Below are positions 1 through 9,935 of a stretch of 64,000 nt of DNA, piece after piece. The notes below the pieces were generated by a model, which had not been told where the DNA came from, did no database searches, and saw only the letters and a list, made by a program, of their open reading frames with translations. Numbering within the stretch: the stretch's first letter is position 1; each line of letters opens with the position of its first letter. The stretch lies in assembly GCF_014297465.1 (NCBI RefSeq), contig NZ_JACORT010000001.1, positions 310,001-374,000 on the forward strand, written 5' to 3'. Source of the DNA: Ramlibacter cellulosilyticus (GTDB lineage: Bacteria; Pseudomonadota; Gammaproteobacteria; Burkholderiales; Burkholderiaceae_C). Made by a program: the position numbers and the translations under genes.

Positions 1-2791
1 GCGGCGCGAACCAGCCGACCACCAGCATCAGCACGCCGACGCCGATGAAGCTCACGATGCGCTCGCTGCCGCCGCGGTTGGACAGGTCGATCACGAACAG
101 CTTCAGCACGGTCAGGGCGAGCAGCCCGGCGCCCAGCATCCACGGCAGGCGCTGCCCGCGCCGGTGCGCGGCCACCATCAGCACCACGGCGATCAGCGTC
201 CACAGGATCGAGTAGCCCGCCTGCACGAGGAAGGAGTCGAACAGCGCGGGACCGTTCCAGGCCACGCCGCCGAAATGGTGGGCCACGCGCAGCCACACGG
301 TGTTGAGGGCGACGAAGCCGATGCCGGCGAGCACCGCGGGCACCTCCACGCCGCGCAGCACGCCCGGCAGCGGGACGACGCCCGCGCGCAGCTTCTGCAG
401 CCACAGCGCGCAGACCAGCAGCGCGATGGCAACCGCCAGGTCGGTCGGGTTCAGCAGGGGCACGTAAGGCAGCGGCCGCGCCTCGCCGCTGGACAGCACG
501 GCCACGACCAGGGCACCAGCCGCGAGGGCGGCGGCCAGCGGCGCCGCGGCACGCACCGCGTAGGCCGCCAGGAAGCGGTCCAGCGGCCAGCGCGCGGCCG
601 CACCTTGCAGCGCTCGGCGGCACGCGACCACGAGCGCCAGCAGCACGAGGCTGCCCGCCGCGAGCAGCACGACGCTCGCCCATGCGGTGCGCCACAGCTC
701 GGCCCGGTCGATCGCGAACACGAGCACGTTGCCCGCCAGCAGTACCAGCAGCCACACGCCGCCGGCGTGCACCCATGGCCACCACGCGCTCGGGCGGCCG
801 GCATCCAGCCGGCGCAGCATGACGGCGTGCACGAGCAGCACGACGGGCCATGCGATCCAGCCGAGGCCTTCGAACACGTGGTTCTGGTGCGCCATGCCGA
901 TGAAGGCCGCATACAGCATCACGGGCACCGCGAACCACGCGGGCGTCGCCGCGATGGTCCAGGGTCGCGCGCGGCCCGGCAGCGCGAGGCGGTGCAGCAC
1001 GAACGCGCTGAGCACCCAGCCCGCGGCGCGCAGCAGCTCGCGCTGGCCGAGCCCCAGGTTCGCCACGGGGTAGCCTTGCGCGTTCGTCGTCGTGCGCCCG
1101 ATCTCCACGCCCAGCGCCACCATCCACCACGCGAAGCCGATCCAGAACAGCACCGGGGAGAGGCCCGCGTCCACCTCGCGGAAGGTCCTCGCGCCCCAGC
1201 CTTCGCCGGCGGCGCGCATGGGCTCGCGCGACCACCACGCGATCGCGAGGGCCGACCCTGCGAGCATCGCCGCGCCCAGGAACGCCGGATTGGCGATGGG
1301 CCACGCGCCGGCTGCGTCCGCGCGCCAGCCCGCGTCCAGGTACAGCAGGGCCGCCAGGCCTTGCAGCAGCAGGCCGAAGGCGCAGGCGAGCCAGCGCCCC
1401 TGGCGGCGCGCCATCCAGTACACCGCCGCGCCTTCCACGGCCCAGGCGGCCGAGGTCCAGCGGTTGTCCACCGCGAGCGGCACCGCCAGCGTGACGAAGC
1501 CGAGCGCGAGCGCCGCGAAGCATTCGGCCAGCCAGCGCTGCACCGTGCCTTCGCCGGTGCGCCGCGCGAGCAGCCACCAGCCGAGCGCCGCATACACGGC
1601 GCCCAGCGCGAGCGAGGAGAAGGCGGTGGCGTACGGGATGTCGCGCACCAGCGCTGCCTGCAGCGCCATCGTCACGATCGCGTTGCCGAACACCAGCGTC
1701 GCGTCGACGGCGCGCTTCGCGGACTGGCCATGCCGCAGCGCGTAGAACAGCGCGGCCAGCAGGTACAGCACGAAGAAGGCGACCAGGAAGGGCTCGGTGC
1801 TCGCGAACTGCTCCGGCCGGTAGCGCAGCACCCCCCAGAGCGTCGCCACGCCGAAGGTCGCGAAGAAGCCCAGCAGGTTCAGCGCGCGCCAGGCGCGCAG
1901 CCACGCGATCACGACGATCGCCACGCCGAGCAGCAGGTAGTAGCCGAACAGGCCGACGTGGTTGCCCTGCCCGGTGGAGACCAGCACCGGCGCCGCGAAG
2001 CCGCCGGCGAAGCCGATGAACGCGAGCGCCTGCGCATCCAGCGCCAGGGCGATCACCGCGGAGAACAGGCAGACCAGCGCCAGCGCCGCGAAGGCGGCAC
2101 CTGCGGGGAGGAAGTGCCAGACGCGGAAGGCCGCGAACAGCGTCAGGTACAGCACCGCGATGCCGGCGCCTTGCAGCGTGAGCGCGTAGGTGGCGCGCTC
2201 CGGCCGCGCGCGCATGCGGAAGCCGAACACGAAGAGGGCGATGCCCGCCAGGCCGATCGCGGCCAGCCGCAGTTCCGGCGGCAGCATCGCGTTCTCGATG
2301 GCGTACTTCGCGAGGAAGGCCAGGCCGATGAAGAGCACCAGCACGCCGATGCGCACCACCGTGTTGCCGCCCACCAGCCAGTTCCACGCGCGGGAGACGA
2401 GGGCGGTGACGAAGTCCGGCTCTTCGCGCGTGCGGGGCGCGGGGCGGGCCGGCGCTTCGCGCACGGGAACCGCCTGCGGGTGCGTGTCCTCGAAGGCGGG
2501 CGGCTCGGTGCGCGTGGCCACGACCGGGGCGGGCAAGGGCGCGGCGGTGGCCGTGGGCGGCTCCGCTGCGCGCTCCTGCCGCACGGCCGGCGCAGGTGCC
2601 GGCGCGGCTGCCGGCGCCGGCTGCACGGCCCTGTGCTGGCGGGCGACCTCCGTGCGCACGACCTGCCGCAGCGTGACGCCTGCCAGCGCCCCGAGCACGG
2701 CGCCGGCGATCACCTGCCAGTCGTTGTCGTAACCGTGGCCCGGCCACAACCAGCCGAGCACGGCGCCCCACGCGATACCCCAGAACACCAT
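1..2791 (-). CDS. DUF2339 domain multi-pass membrane protein (3' end beyond the window)
   Basis: About 930 residues are visible and the C-terminus lies beyond the left edge. The protein starts MVFWGIAWGAVLGWLWP. A Pro/Ala-rich linker follows (about residues 60-120), then a very long chain of closely spaced hydrophobic helices. The conserved block around NTVVRIGVLVLFIGLAFLAK is the DUF2339 signature, and the visible end (SFIGVGVLMLVVGWFAP) is the usual end of the family, so little is missing. The start at 2791 has a good upstream GGAGGGAA site. DUF2339 proteins are inner-membrane proteins of unknown function. The 273 bp to the divergent gene at 3065 presumably hold both promoters; no other feature is visible there. 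Confidence 0.9.
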   Translation of the reverse strand, partial: MVFWGIAWGAVLGWLWPGHGYDNDWQVIAGAVLGALAGVTLRQVVRTEVARQHRAVQPAPAAAPAPAPAVRQERAAEPPTATAAPLPAPVVATRTEPPAFEDTHPQAVPVREAPARPAPRTREEPDFVTALVSRAWNWLVGGNTVVRIGVLVLFIGLAFLAKYAIENAMLPPELRLAAIGLAGIALFVFGFRMRARPERATYALTLQGAGIAVLYLTLFAAFRVWHFLPAGAAFAALALVCLFSAVIALALDAQALAFIGFAGGFAAPVLVSTGQGNHVGLFGYYLLLGVAIVVIAWLRAWRALNLLGFFATFGVATLWGVLRYRPEQFASTEPFLVAFFVLYLLAALFYALRHGQSAKRAVDATLVFGNAIVTMALQAALVRDIPYATAFSSLALGAVYAALGWWLLARRTGEGTVQRWLAECFAALALGFVTLAVPLAVDNRWTSAAWAVEGAAVYWMARRQGRWLACAFGLLLQGLAALLYLDAGWRADAAGAWPIANPAFLGAAMLAGSALAIAWWSREPMRAAGEGWGARTFREVDAGLSPVLFWIGFAWWMVALGVEIGRTTTNAQGYPVANLGLGQRELLRAAGWVLSAFVLHRLALPGRARPWTIAATPAWFAVPVMLYAAFIGMAHQNHVFEGLGWIAWPVVLLVHAVMLRRLDAGRPSAWWPWVHAGGVWLLVLLAGNVLVFAIDRAELWRTAWASVVLLAAGSLVLLALVVACRRALQGAAARWPLDRFLAAYAVRAAAPLAAALAAGALVVAVLSSGEARPLPYVPLLNPTDLAVAIALLVCALWLQKLRAGVVPLPGVLRGVEVPAVLAGIGFVALNTVWLRVAHHFGGVAWNGPALFDSFLVQAGYSILWTLIAVVLMVAAHRRGQRLPWMLGAGLLALTVLKLFVIDLSNRGGSERIVSFIGVGVLMLVVGWFAP

Positions 2792-3064
2792 GGCGTTCCC
2801 TCCGAGAAGTGGCCGCCAGAGGATGCCGCGGCCCGGTCCCTCGCCGGGGACCTGCTCGCGCCAGTATAGGGAGGCGATACCGGCGGGCCTGCGCGGTGCC
2901 ACCCGGCGCGGGCAAGCGCGTGGCAAGACGACCACGCACCGGCGACGACGGTCGGCGCGAGCCGGCCGGTCATCGGCGCCGGCGGGGCGCTCATCCGTCC
3001 GGGCGATGCCCCTGCCGGCACGCGCCGCCTAGCATCCCGCCCCAAACAAGACAGGAGAGGTCGG

Positions 3065-4738
3065 GTGGCGGCGGAGATCGAGATCAAGGTCAAGCAGGCG
3101 CAGATCGCGCCGTTCTGGCACAAGCTGCCGTTCTTCCTGGGCTTCCCCTTCCGGTTCGGGCCGCTCGTCGTCCTGGTGTGCCTGGTGGCGGCCAGTGCGG
3201 TGGCGGGGCTGGTGCTCGGGCCGTTCGGCATGCTCTTCCGCGGCATGCTCGTCTACCTGGGCCTGCGCTACGCGTTCAACGTGCTGGAGCTGTTCTCCAA
3301 GGGCCGGTTCGAGGGCGAGTCGCCGGACCACAGCCTCTGGGGACCGGAGAAGCGCCCGGCCAAGCTGGGGCTCGTGATCGCCCTGTTCATCGTCGCGAGC
3401 GCTTCGCTCGGCGACTACGCGGTGCAGTCGCGCATCGCGAAGGATGCCCGCGTGCAGGAGCGGCTGGTCGCCATGTACCGGCACGACCACGCCGGGGAAG
3501 TCGCGGCCTTCGAGCGGGACCGCCGCGAGTGGGAGCAGCGCCAGGCGGAACGTGCCGCGCGCCTGCAGGCGCCGGCGAAGCCGGGCGAGGCCTATGCGGC
3601 GCCGGCGGACGAGGACGAGGGGCCGGCAGCCGTGCGCGGCATCGCCGAAGCGGAGGCCGAGGAGCCGCCGCCCGCATTCGGCGTCAGCCGTGAAGACATG
3701 CTGCAGCAGTACACGCCGCGCTTCGGCGACCCGCTGTGGTTCTCGCTGCAGCCGGCCTGGTACTGGATCGTGGTCACGCTCCTCAGCCTGCTGCTGCCTT
3801 CCGCCGCGGTGGTGATCGCGCTGGAGGACAGCTTCTTCCGCGCGCTGAACCCGTTCAACGCGCTGCACCTGCTCGGCGCCATGGGGCGCGCGTACTTCGT
3901 GCTCTGGGTGCTGTTCCTCGCCATCGCGGGCGCGCGCCAGGCCGCCTTCCACATGGGGGCGGACTGGCCATCCTTCCTGCGGCTGCCGGTGGAGATGGCC
4001 GTGGTGACCTACCTGGGCTTCGTGCTGTTCGCGATCATGGGCTACGCGCTGTACCAGTACCACCAGGAACTGCACCTCGAGGTGGACGTCGACTTCGACG
4101 AGCACCGCGAAGCCGGCGGCGCCGAGGCCATCGCCGGGGCCGGTTCGGCACGCGCCGCGCTCGCCGCCGCTTCGCCCGCGAAGGATCCCTGGGAGCGCAA
4201 GCTGCAGGAGCTGGAAGCCGCCGGCAACTTCCGCGAGGCGATCGCCGAGGTCAAGGACCGCATGCGCTACGACCGCTTCGACGTGCCGCTCAACACGCGC
4301 CTGCACGCCCTGTACGAGAAGCTCGGCGACCGCGACCTGGTGCTCGCCCACGGCCAGCAGTACCTCTCGGCGCTGGCGCGGGCGGGGCAGGGCCGGCCCG
4401 CGGCGGACGTGTTGAAGAAGCTGCAGGCACTCGACCCCGCCTACCAGCCGCAGGACGGCGACGTGGTGCTGCCGGTGGCCACGGTGGCCTTGCGCCAGGG
4501 CGAGATGCCGCTGGCCAGCGCGCTGCTGCGCGGCTTCGACAAGCGCTTCCCGCAGCACAAGGACACCGCGCCGGTGTTCGTGCTGGGCGCGCGCCTGCTC
4601 AGCGAAGGCGGCCGCCAGCATGCGCAGGCCGCGAAGATCCTGCGCGCGGTGCTCCAGCGCTTCCCGGAGCATCCGGTGGCGGCGGAGGCGAAGGTGTACC
4701 TGCAGGTGCTGGAGAAGGCGATGGGGGTGGCGGCGTAG
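3065..4738 (+). CDS. Inner-membrane protein with C-terminal TPR-like region
   Basis: 557 residues from a GTG start preceded by AGGAGAGG. Hydrophobic segments lie near residues 30-80, 100-120, 230-260, 275-300 and 315-340. The segment between the second and third is acidic and Ala/Glu-rich (about 140-215) and probably not in the membrane. After residue 370 the protein is soluble and helical, with repeated patterns such as NFREAIAEVKDRM and RLHALYEKLGDRDLVLAHGQQYL that look like tetratricopeptide repeats. The function is not recognised; a scaffold or assembly role is a guess from the TPR region. It stands alone, divergent from the DUF2339 gene and followed by a palindromic repeat. Confidence 0.8.
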   Translation: MAAEIEIKVKQAQIAPFWHKLPFFLGFPFRFGPLVVLVCLVAASAVAGLVLGPFGMLFRGMLVYLGLRYAFNVLELFSKGRFEGESPDHSLWGPEKRPAKLGLVIALFIVASASLGDYAVQSRIAKDARVQERLVAMYRHDHAGEVAAFERDRREWEQRQAERAARLQAPAKPGEAYAAPADEDEGPAAVRGIAEAEAEEPPPAFGVSREDMLQQYTPRFGDPLWFSLQPAWYWIVVTLLSLLLPSAAVVIALEDSFFRALNPFNALHLLGAMGRAYFVLWVLFLAIAGARQAAFHMGADWPSFLRLPVEMAVVTYLGFVLFAIMGYALYQYHQELHLEVDVDFDEHREAGGAEAIAGAGSARAALAAASPAKDPWERKLQELEAAGNFREAIAEVKDRMRYDRFDVPLNTRLHALYEKLGDRDLVLAHGQQYLSALARAGQGRPAADVLKKLQALDPAYQPQDGDVVLPVATVALRQGEMPLASALLRGFDKRFPQHKDTAPVFVLGARLLSEGGRQHAQAAKILRAVLQRFPEHPVAAEAKVYLQVLEKAMGVAA

Positions 4739-4740
4739 CT

Positions 4741-4866
4741 CGGTGGGGTTCGCTTCGCTCACCTTCCGGCGCTGCGCACCGCCACCCTACGAAGACCGAC
4801 ACCGCCGCAAGAATGTAGGGTGGCGGCGCGCCAGCGCCGGAAGGTGAGCGCCAGCGCACCCCACCG
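4741..4866. repeat. Type A palindromic intergenic repeat (two inverted arms)
   Basis: Left arm 4741-4790 and right arm 4815-4866 are imperfect inverted copies of a unit of about 50 nt, separated by 24 nt. Each unit runs from GTAGGGTGGCG at the inner end, through GGAAGGTGAGCG, to ACCCCACCG at the outer end. It fills the space between convergent genes. A second member is at 18020-18140, and the shorter type B unit (14766, 30413) shares both ends. This looks like a REP/MITE-type dispersed element; no transposase is visible. Confidence 0.85.
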
Positions 4867-4867
4867 A

Positions 4868-5071
4868 TCACCCTTCGCTCAGCACCGCCTCCGCATCCTC
4901 GCACCACCACCCCGCGGCCGCATACCACCCTTCCCACACGCACCCGCTGCACCCCCGCCCGCAACAGGTCGTGGGCTCCGGAGGCGGTGCGCGAAAGGAG
5001 ATGCCGCGCTCGGCCAGGCGTTGGCGGAGCGCGGCGAAGCGTTCGTGGGCGGAAGCGACGGAAGGGAACAC
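4868..5071 (-). CDS. Small Cys-rich oxidoreductase-like domain protein
   Basis: 67 residues from a GTG start. The central block PEPTTCCGRGCSGCVWEGWY matches the 'oxidoreductase-like, N-terminal' family (PF09791), whose hallmark is a PT-CC-x2-GC-x2-CVW motif; the four cysteines could bind metal. It lies 30 bp downstream of xdhB on the same strand and may be the last gene of that operon. The biochemical role is unknown. It is short, but the motif makes a chance reading frame unlikely. Confidence 0.8.
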   Translation of the reverse strand: MFPSVASAHERFAALRQRLAERGISFRAPPPEPTTCCGRGCSGCVWEGWYAAAGWWCEDAEAVLSEG

Positions 5072-5101
5072 GGGCGCGACTCTAACCGCGGCCGCGCGTC
5101 C

Positions 5102-7407
5102 TCAGGCCTGCAAGGCCTTCAGCACGTTCTCCGCCGTCGCGGGCGCGTCCATGTGCACGCGCCCGTCCGGCCGCGCGGCCGCGGCCGCATCGCGCAAGGC
5201 TTCCCACACGCTGATCGCCAGCATGAAGGGCGGCTCGCCGACGGCCTTGCTGCCGCCGACGTTGTCCTCGCGGTTCGCCTCGTGCCAGAGCTCCACGTGG
5301 AAGTGCTCGGGCACGTCGCCCGTCGCCGGGATCTTGTACGTGCTCGGCGCGTGCGTGGCGAGGTAGCCCTTCTCGTTCCACACCAGCTGCTCGGTGGTGA
5401 GCCAGCCCATGCCCTGGATGAAGCCGCCCTCGATCTGGCCGATGTCGATCGCCGGGTTGATGGAGGTGCCCGCGTCGTGGAGGATGTCCACCTTCAGCAC
5501 GCGGCTCTCGCCGGTGAGCGTGTCGATCGCCACTTCGCTGCAGGCGGCGCCGTAGGCGAAGTAGAAGAACGGCCGCCCGGTCAGCGTGTGCTTGTCGTAG
5601 TGGATCTTGGGCGTCCGGTAGAAGCCGTCGCTCCACAGCTGCACGCGCGAGTGGTAGGCGTCGTCCACCAGCTGCTCGAAGCTGATGACCGCGTCGGGCC
5701 CGCTCACCTGGCCGTTGGCGAAGATCACCTGCTCGGGCCGGCAGTTCTGCTTCTCCGCGACGTAGTCCGCCAGGCGCTGCCGCACCTGCCGTGCCGCGAA
5801 CTGCGCCGCGCGCCCGTTCAGGTCCGTGCCGCTGGAGGCGGCCGTGGCGCTGGCGTTGGGCACCTTGCTCGTGTCGGTGGCGCTGATGCGCACCTTGTGG
5901 AACGGCACGCCCAGTTCGTCGGCGACGATCTGGCAGATCTTCGTGTGCAGGCCCTGGCCCATCTCGGTGCCGCCGTGGTTCACCTGCACGCTGCCGTCGG
6001 TGTACACGTGCACCAGGGCGCCCGCCTGGTTGAAGAAGGTCGCCGTGAAGGAGATGCCGAACTTCACCGGCGTGAGGGCGATGCCGCGCTTGATCACGGG
6101 GCTGCGCGCATTCCAGGCCGCGATCTCGTCGCGCCGGCGTCGGTATTCCGCCGTCTCCTCGAGGCGCGCCACCAGCGGGTCCAGGATGTTGTCCTCGACG
6201 GTCATCTGGTAGTGCGTGACGTTGCGCTCTTCGATGCCATAGAAGTTGGCCCTGCGCACGTCCAGCGGGTCCTTGCCCAGCGCCCGCGCGATGTCGCCGA
6301 GGATCGCCTCCATGACGATCATCCCCTGCGGGCCGCCGAAGCCGCGGAAGGCCGTGTGGCTCTGCACGTTGGTCTTGCAGCGGTAGGAGACGATCTCCAC
6401 GTCGCCCAGGAAGTACGCGTTGTCGACGTGGAAGACCGCGCGGTCCGCCACCGGGCCGCTCAGGTCGGCGCTCCAGCCGCAGTTGGCCGCCAGCACCAGC
6501 TTCAGGCCGGTGACCTTGCCGTCGTCGTCGAAGCCCACTTCGTAGTCGTAGGCGAACGGGTGGCGCTTGCCCGTGACCATGAAATCGTCGTCGCGGTCCA
6601 GGCGCAACTTGACGGGCTTCTTCAGCTTGTTCGCGGCCAGTGCCGCCCACACCGCGATGTGCCCGGCCTGCGTCTCCTTGCCGCCGAAGCCGCCGCCCAT
6701 GCGCCGGCATTCCACCTTCACCGCGTGGTTCTCCAGCCCGAGCGCATGCGCGACCCAGTGCTGGACCTCCGCGGGGTGCTGCGTGCTGGAGTAGATCCAC
6801 CAGTTGTCCTGCTCCAGGGGCAGGGCGTAGCCGACCTGGCCTTCCAGGTAGAAGTGCTCCTGGCCGCCCACGTCCAGCGAGCCGGAAAGGCGGTGCGGCG
6901 CGCGGGCGATGCCTTGTTCCGGCTCGCCGCGGCGCACCGTCACCGGCGGCAGCACGAAGCTTTGCGCCTTCACGGCTTCACGCACGTCCACGATCGCGGG
7001 CAGCGGCTCGATGTCCACCTTGACCTTGCGCGCGGCGCGGCGCGCCTGCATCACGGTGTCGGCCACGACCACGCCGACCACCTGCCCGATGCACTCCACG
7101 GTGTCGAAGGCGAAGACGGGTTCGTCGTGCGTGAAGGTCGCGAGGATGCGGTCGCCGGGGATGTCCTGCGCGAGGATCACGCCTTTCACGCCGGGCATGG
7201 TCCGCGCCTCCGACGCATCCACGCCCCGCAGCTTGCCCCGTGCCACGCTGGAGAGGATGGGCGCGGCATGCAGGGTGCCGCGCACCTCCGCGATGTCGTC
7301 GATGTACGTCGCCGCGCCGGCCACCTGCGCGCGGGCGCTCTCGTGGATGTGGGAGGTGCCGGTGGCGGGCGCGACCGCCGTGCCGGCCAGGAACTTCTCG
7401 GGGGCGT

Positions 7408-7411
<4 letters not shown>
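5102..7411 (-). CDS. xdhB: Xanthine dehydrogenase, molybdopterin-binding subunit
   Basis: 769 residues. It is the large catalytic subunit that, with XdhA, oxidises hypoxanthine to xanthine and urate. Visible marks are the molybdopterin motif GGGFGGKE, the substrate-pocket block CKTNVQSHTAFRGFGGPQGM and the C-terminal GEPPF motif carrying the catalytic Glu. The ATG at 7411 (MNAPEKFLAGTAV) overlaps the xdhA stop codon by four bases, so translation is probably coupled; the open frame continues upstream to 7726 only because it shadows xdhA. No xdhC (cofactor insertion) gene follows, although it is often found here; a small Cys-rich gene takes that place. Confidence 0.96.
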
Positions 7412-8880
<1,469 letters not shown>

Positions 8881-8986
8881 GCGATTCAGTATGGGTCTTT
8901 TCTACTGGGGAGTACAACGCGGAGGTTAGGGGGAACCCTCGGCCACCGCATACCGCTGGCCTTATGGGTGAGATGCAGGCAAAGGT
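8881..8986. promoter_or_regulatory. Divergent promoter region, xdhA / LysR gene
   Basis: 106 bp between the two starts. It is less GC-rich than its surroundings and contains ATAC/TTAT half-sites (around 8958-8975) and TATG/CTAC near 8890-8905 that could serve as LysR-type operator halves. This is the usual geometry for a LysR regulator controlling a divergent operon. No clean -35/-10 pair could be assigned by eye. Confidence 0.5.
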
Positions 8987-9922
8987 ATGAGGGATCAGGT
9001 TCTTTTCGACAAGATCGACCTCCACTTGATCAGGGTCCTGCATACCGTGTTGACCGAACGAAGCGTGTCGCGAGCCGCCCTCAAGCTGGGGATGTACCAG
9101 CCTGCGGTGTCGGCGTCCTTGAAGCGCCTGCGCGAACTGGCGGGCGACCCCCTCCTGGTGCGGTCGGGCGCCGGAATGGTGCCTACGGATGCGGGACTGC
9201 GCATGATCGAGCCCAGTGCCAGCATTCTTCGTGCCGCCGAGGTGCTGTTCTCGGATGCGCGCGGTTTCGAGCCCCAGACCTCCGCCCACGTCTTCCGCAT
9301 CGCGGCCGCGGACTACCTCGATCCCGAGTTCCTGCCGCAGCTCGTTGCGCAGCTGAAGCACCAGGCGCCGCGCAGCCAGGTGGAGATCCACCCGCTCACC
9401 GCCGCGGCCGACTACCACGCGCAGCTCGCCAACGGCGACGTCGACCTGGTGATCGGCAACTGGCTGCAGCCGCCCGAGGACCTCCACCTGGGCAAGCTCT
9501 TTTCGGACGAGATCGTGTGCCTGGTCGCCCGCGATCATCCCGCGGTCAAGCGTGGCTGGACGGCGGAGAGCTGGCTCGCGTCCGAGCACATCGCGCCCAC
9601 GCCCACGCACCCGGGCGCGCGCGGCGTCATCGACGAATTCCTGGAGGCCCAGGGACTTGCGCGTAACATCACGGCCCGCTGCCCGCATTTCGGGCTGCTG
9701 CCGCGCGTGGTGGCATCGAGCTTGCTCATCCTCACCACCGGCCGGCAATTCTGTGAACGCTACCTGAGCCTGCTGCCGGTGCAGATCCTGCCTTGTCCCG
9801 TGCCCTTCCCCGAACTCGTCTACTACCAGCTGTGGCACGAACGCAGCCATCCTTCCACCGCGGGCCGCTGGCTGCGCGAACGCGTGAAGGCCGTCGCCGC
9901 CGGGCTGCGGCCCACCCCGTGA
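8987..9922 (+). CDS. LysR-family transcriptional regulator
   Basis: 311 residues. The N-terminal winged helix-turn-helix is clear: LHLIRVLHTVLTERSVSRAA, then MYQPAVSASLKRLREL and DPLLVRSGAGMVPTDAG. The periplasmic-binding-protein-like effector domain follows from about residue 95. It is divergent from xdhAB and 13 bp upstream of the BMP transporter operon, so it may control both. The likely effector is a purine or purine catabolite, inferred from context only. Confidence 0.92.
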   Translation: MRDQVLFDKIDLHLIRVLHTVLTERSVSRAALKLGMYQPAVSASLKRLRELAGDPLLVRSGAGMVPTDAGLRMIEPSASILRAAEVLFSDARGFEPQTSAHVFRIAAADYLDPEFLPQLVAQLKHQAPRSQVEIHPLTAAADYHAQLANGDVDLVIGNWLQPPEDLHLGKLFSDEIVCLVARDHPAVKRGWTAESWLASEHIAPTPTHPGARGVIDEFLEAQGLARNITARCPHFGLLPRVVASSLLILTTGRQFCERYLSLLPVQILPCPVPFPELVYYQLWHERSHPSTAGRWLRERVKAVAAGLRPTP

Positions 9923-9935
9923 CGGAGATCCGCCC

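Noticed and set aside
164..2869. A 901-codon open frame on the plus strand at the left end.
   Set aside because: It is rich in His/Arg/Gln without any domain and lies exactly antisense to the DUF2339 membrane protein, whose hydrophobic helices read perfectly on the minus strand. It is a GC-bias shadow.
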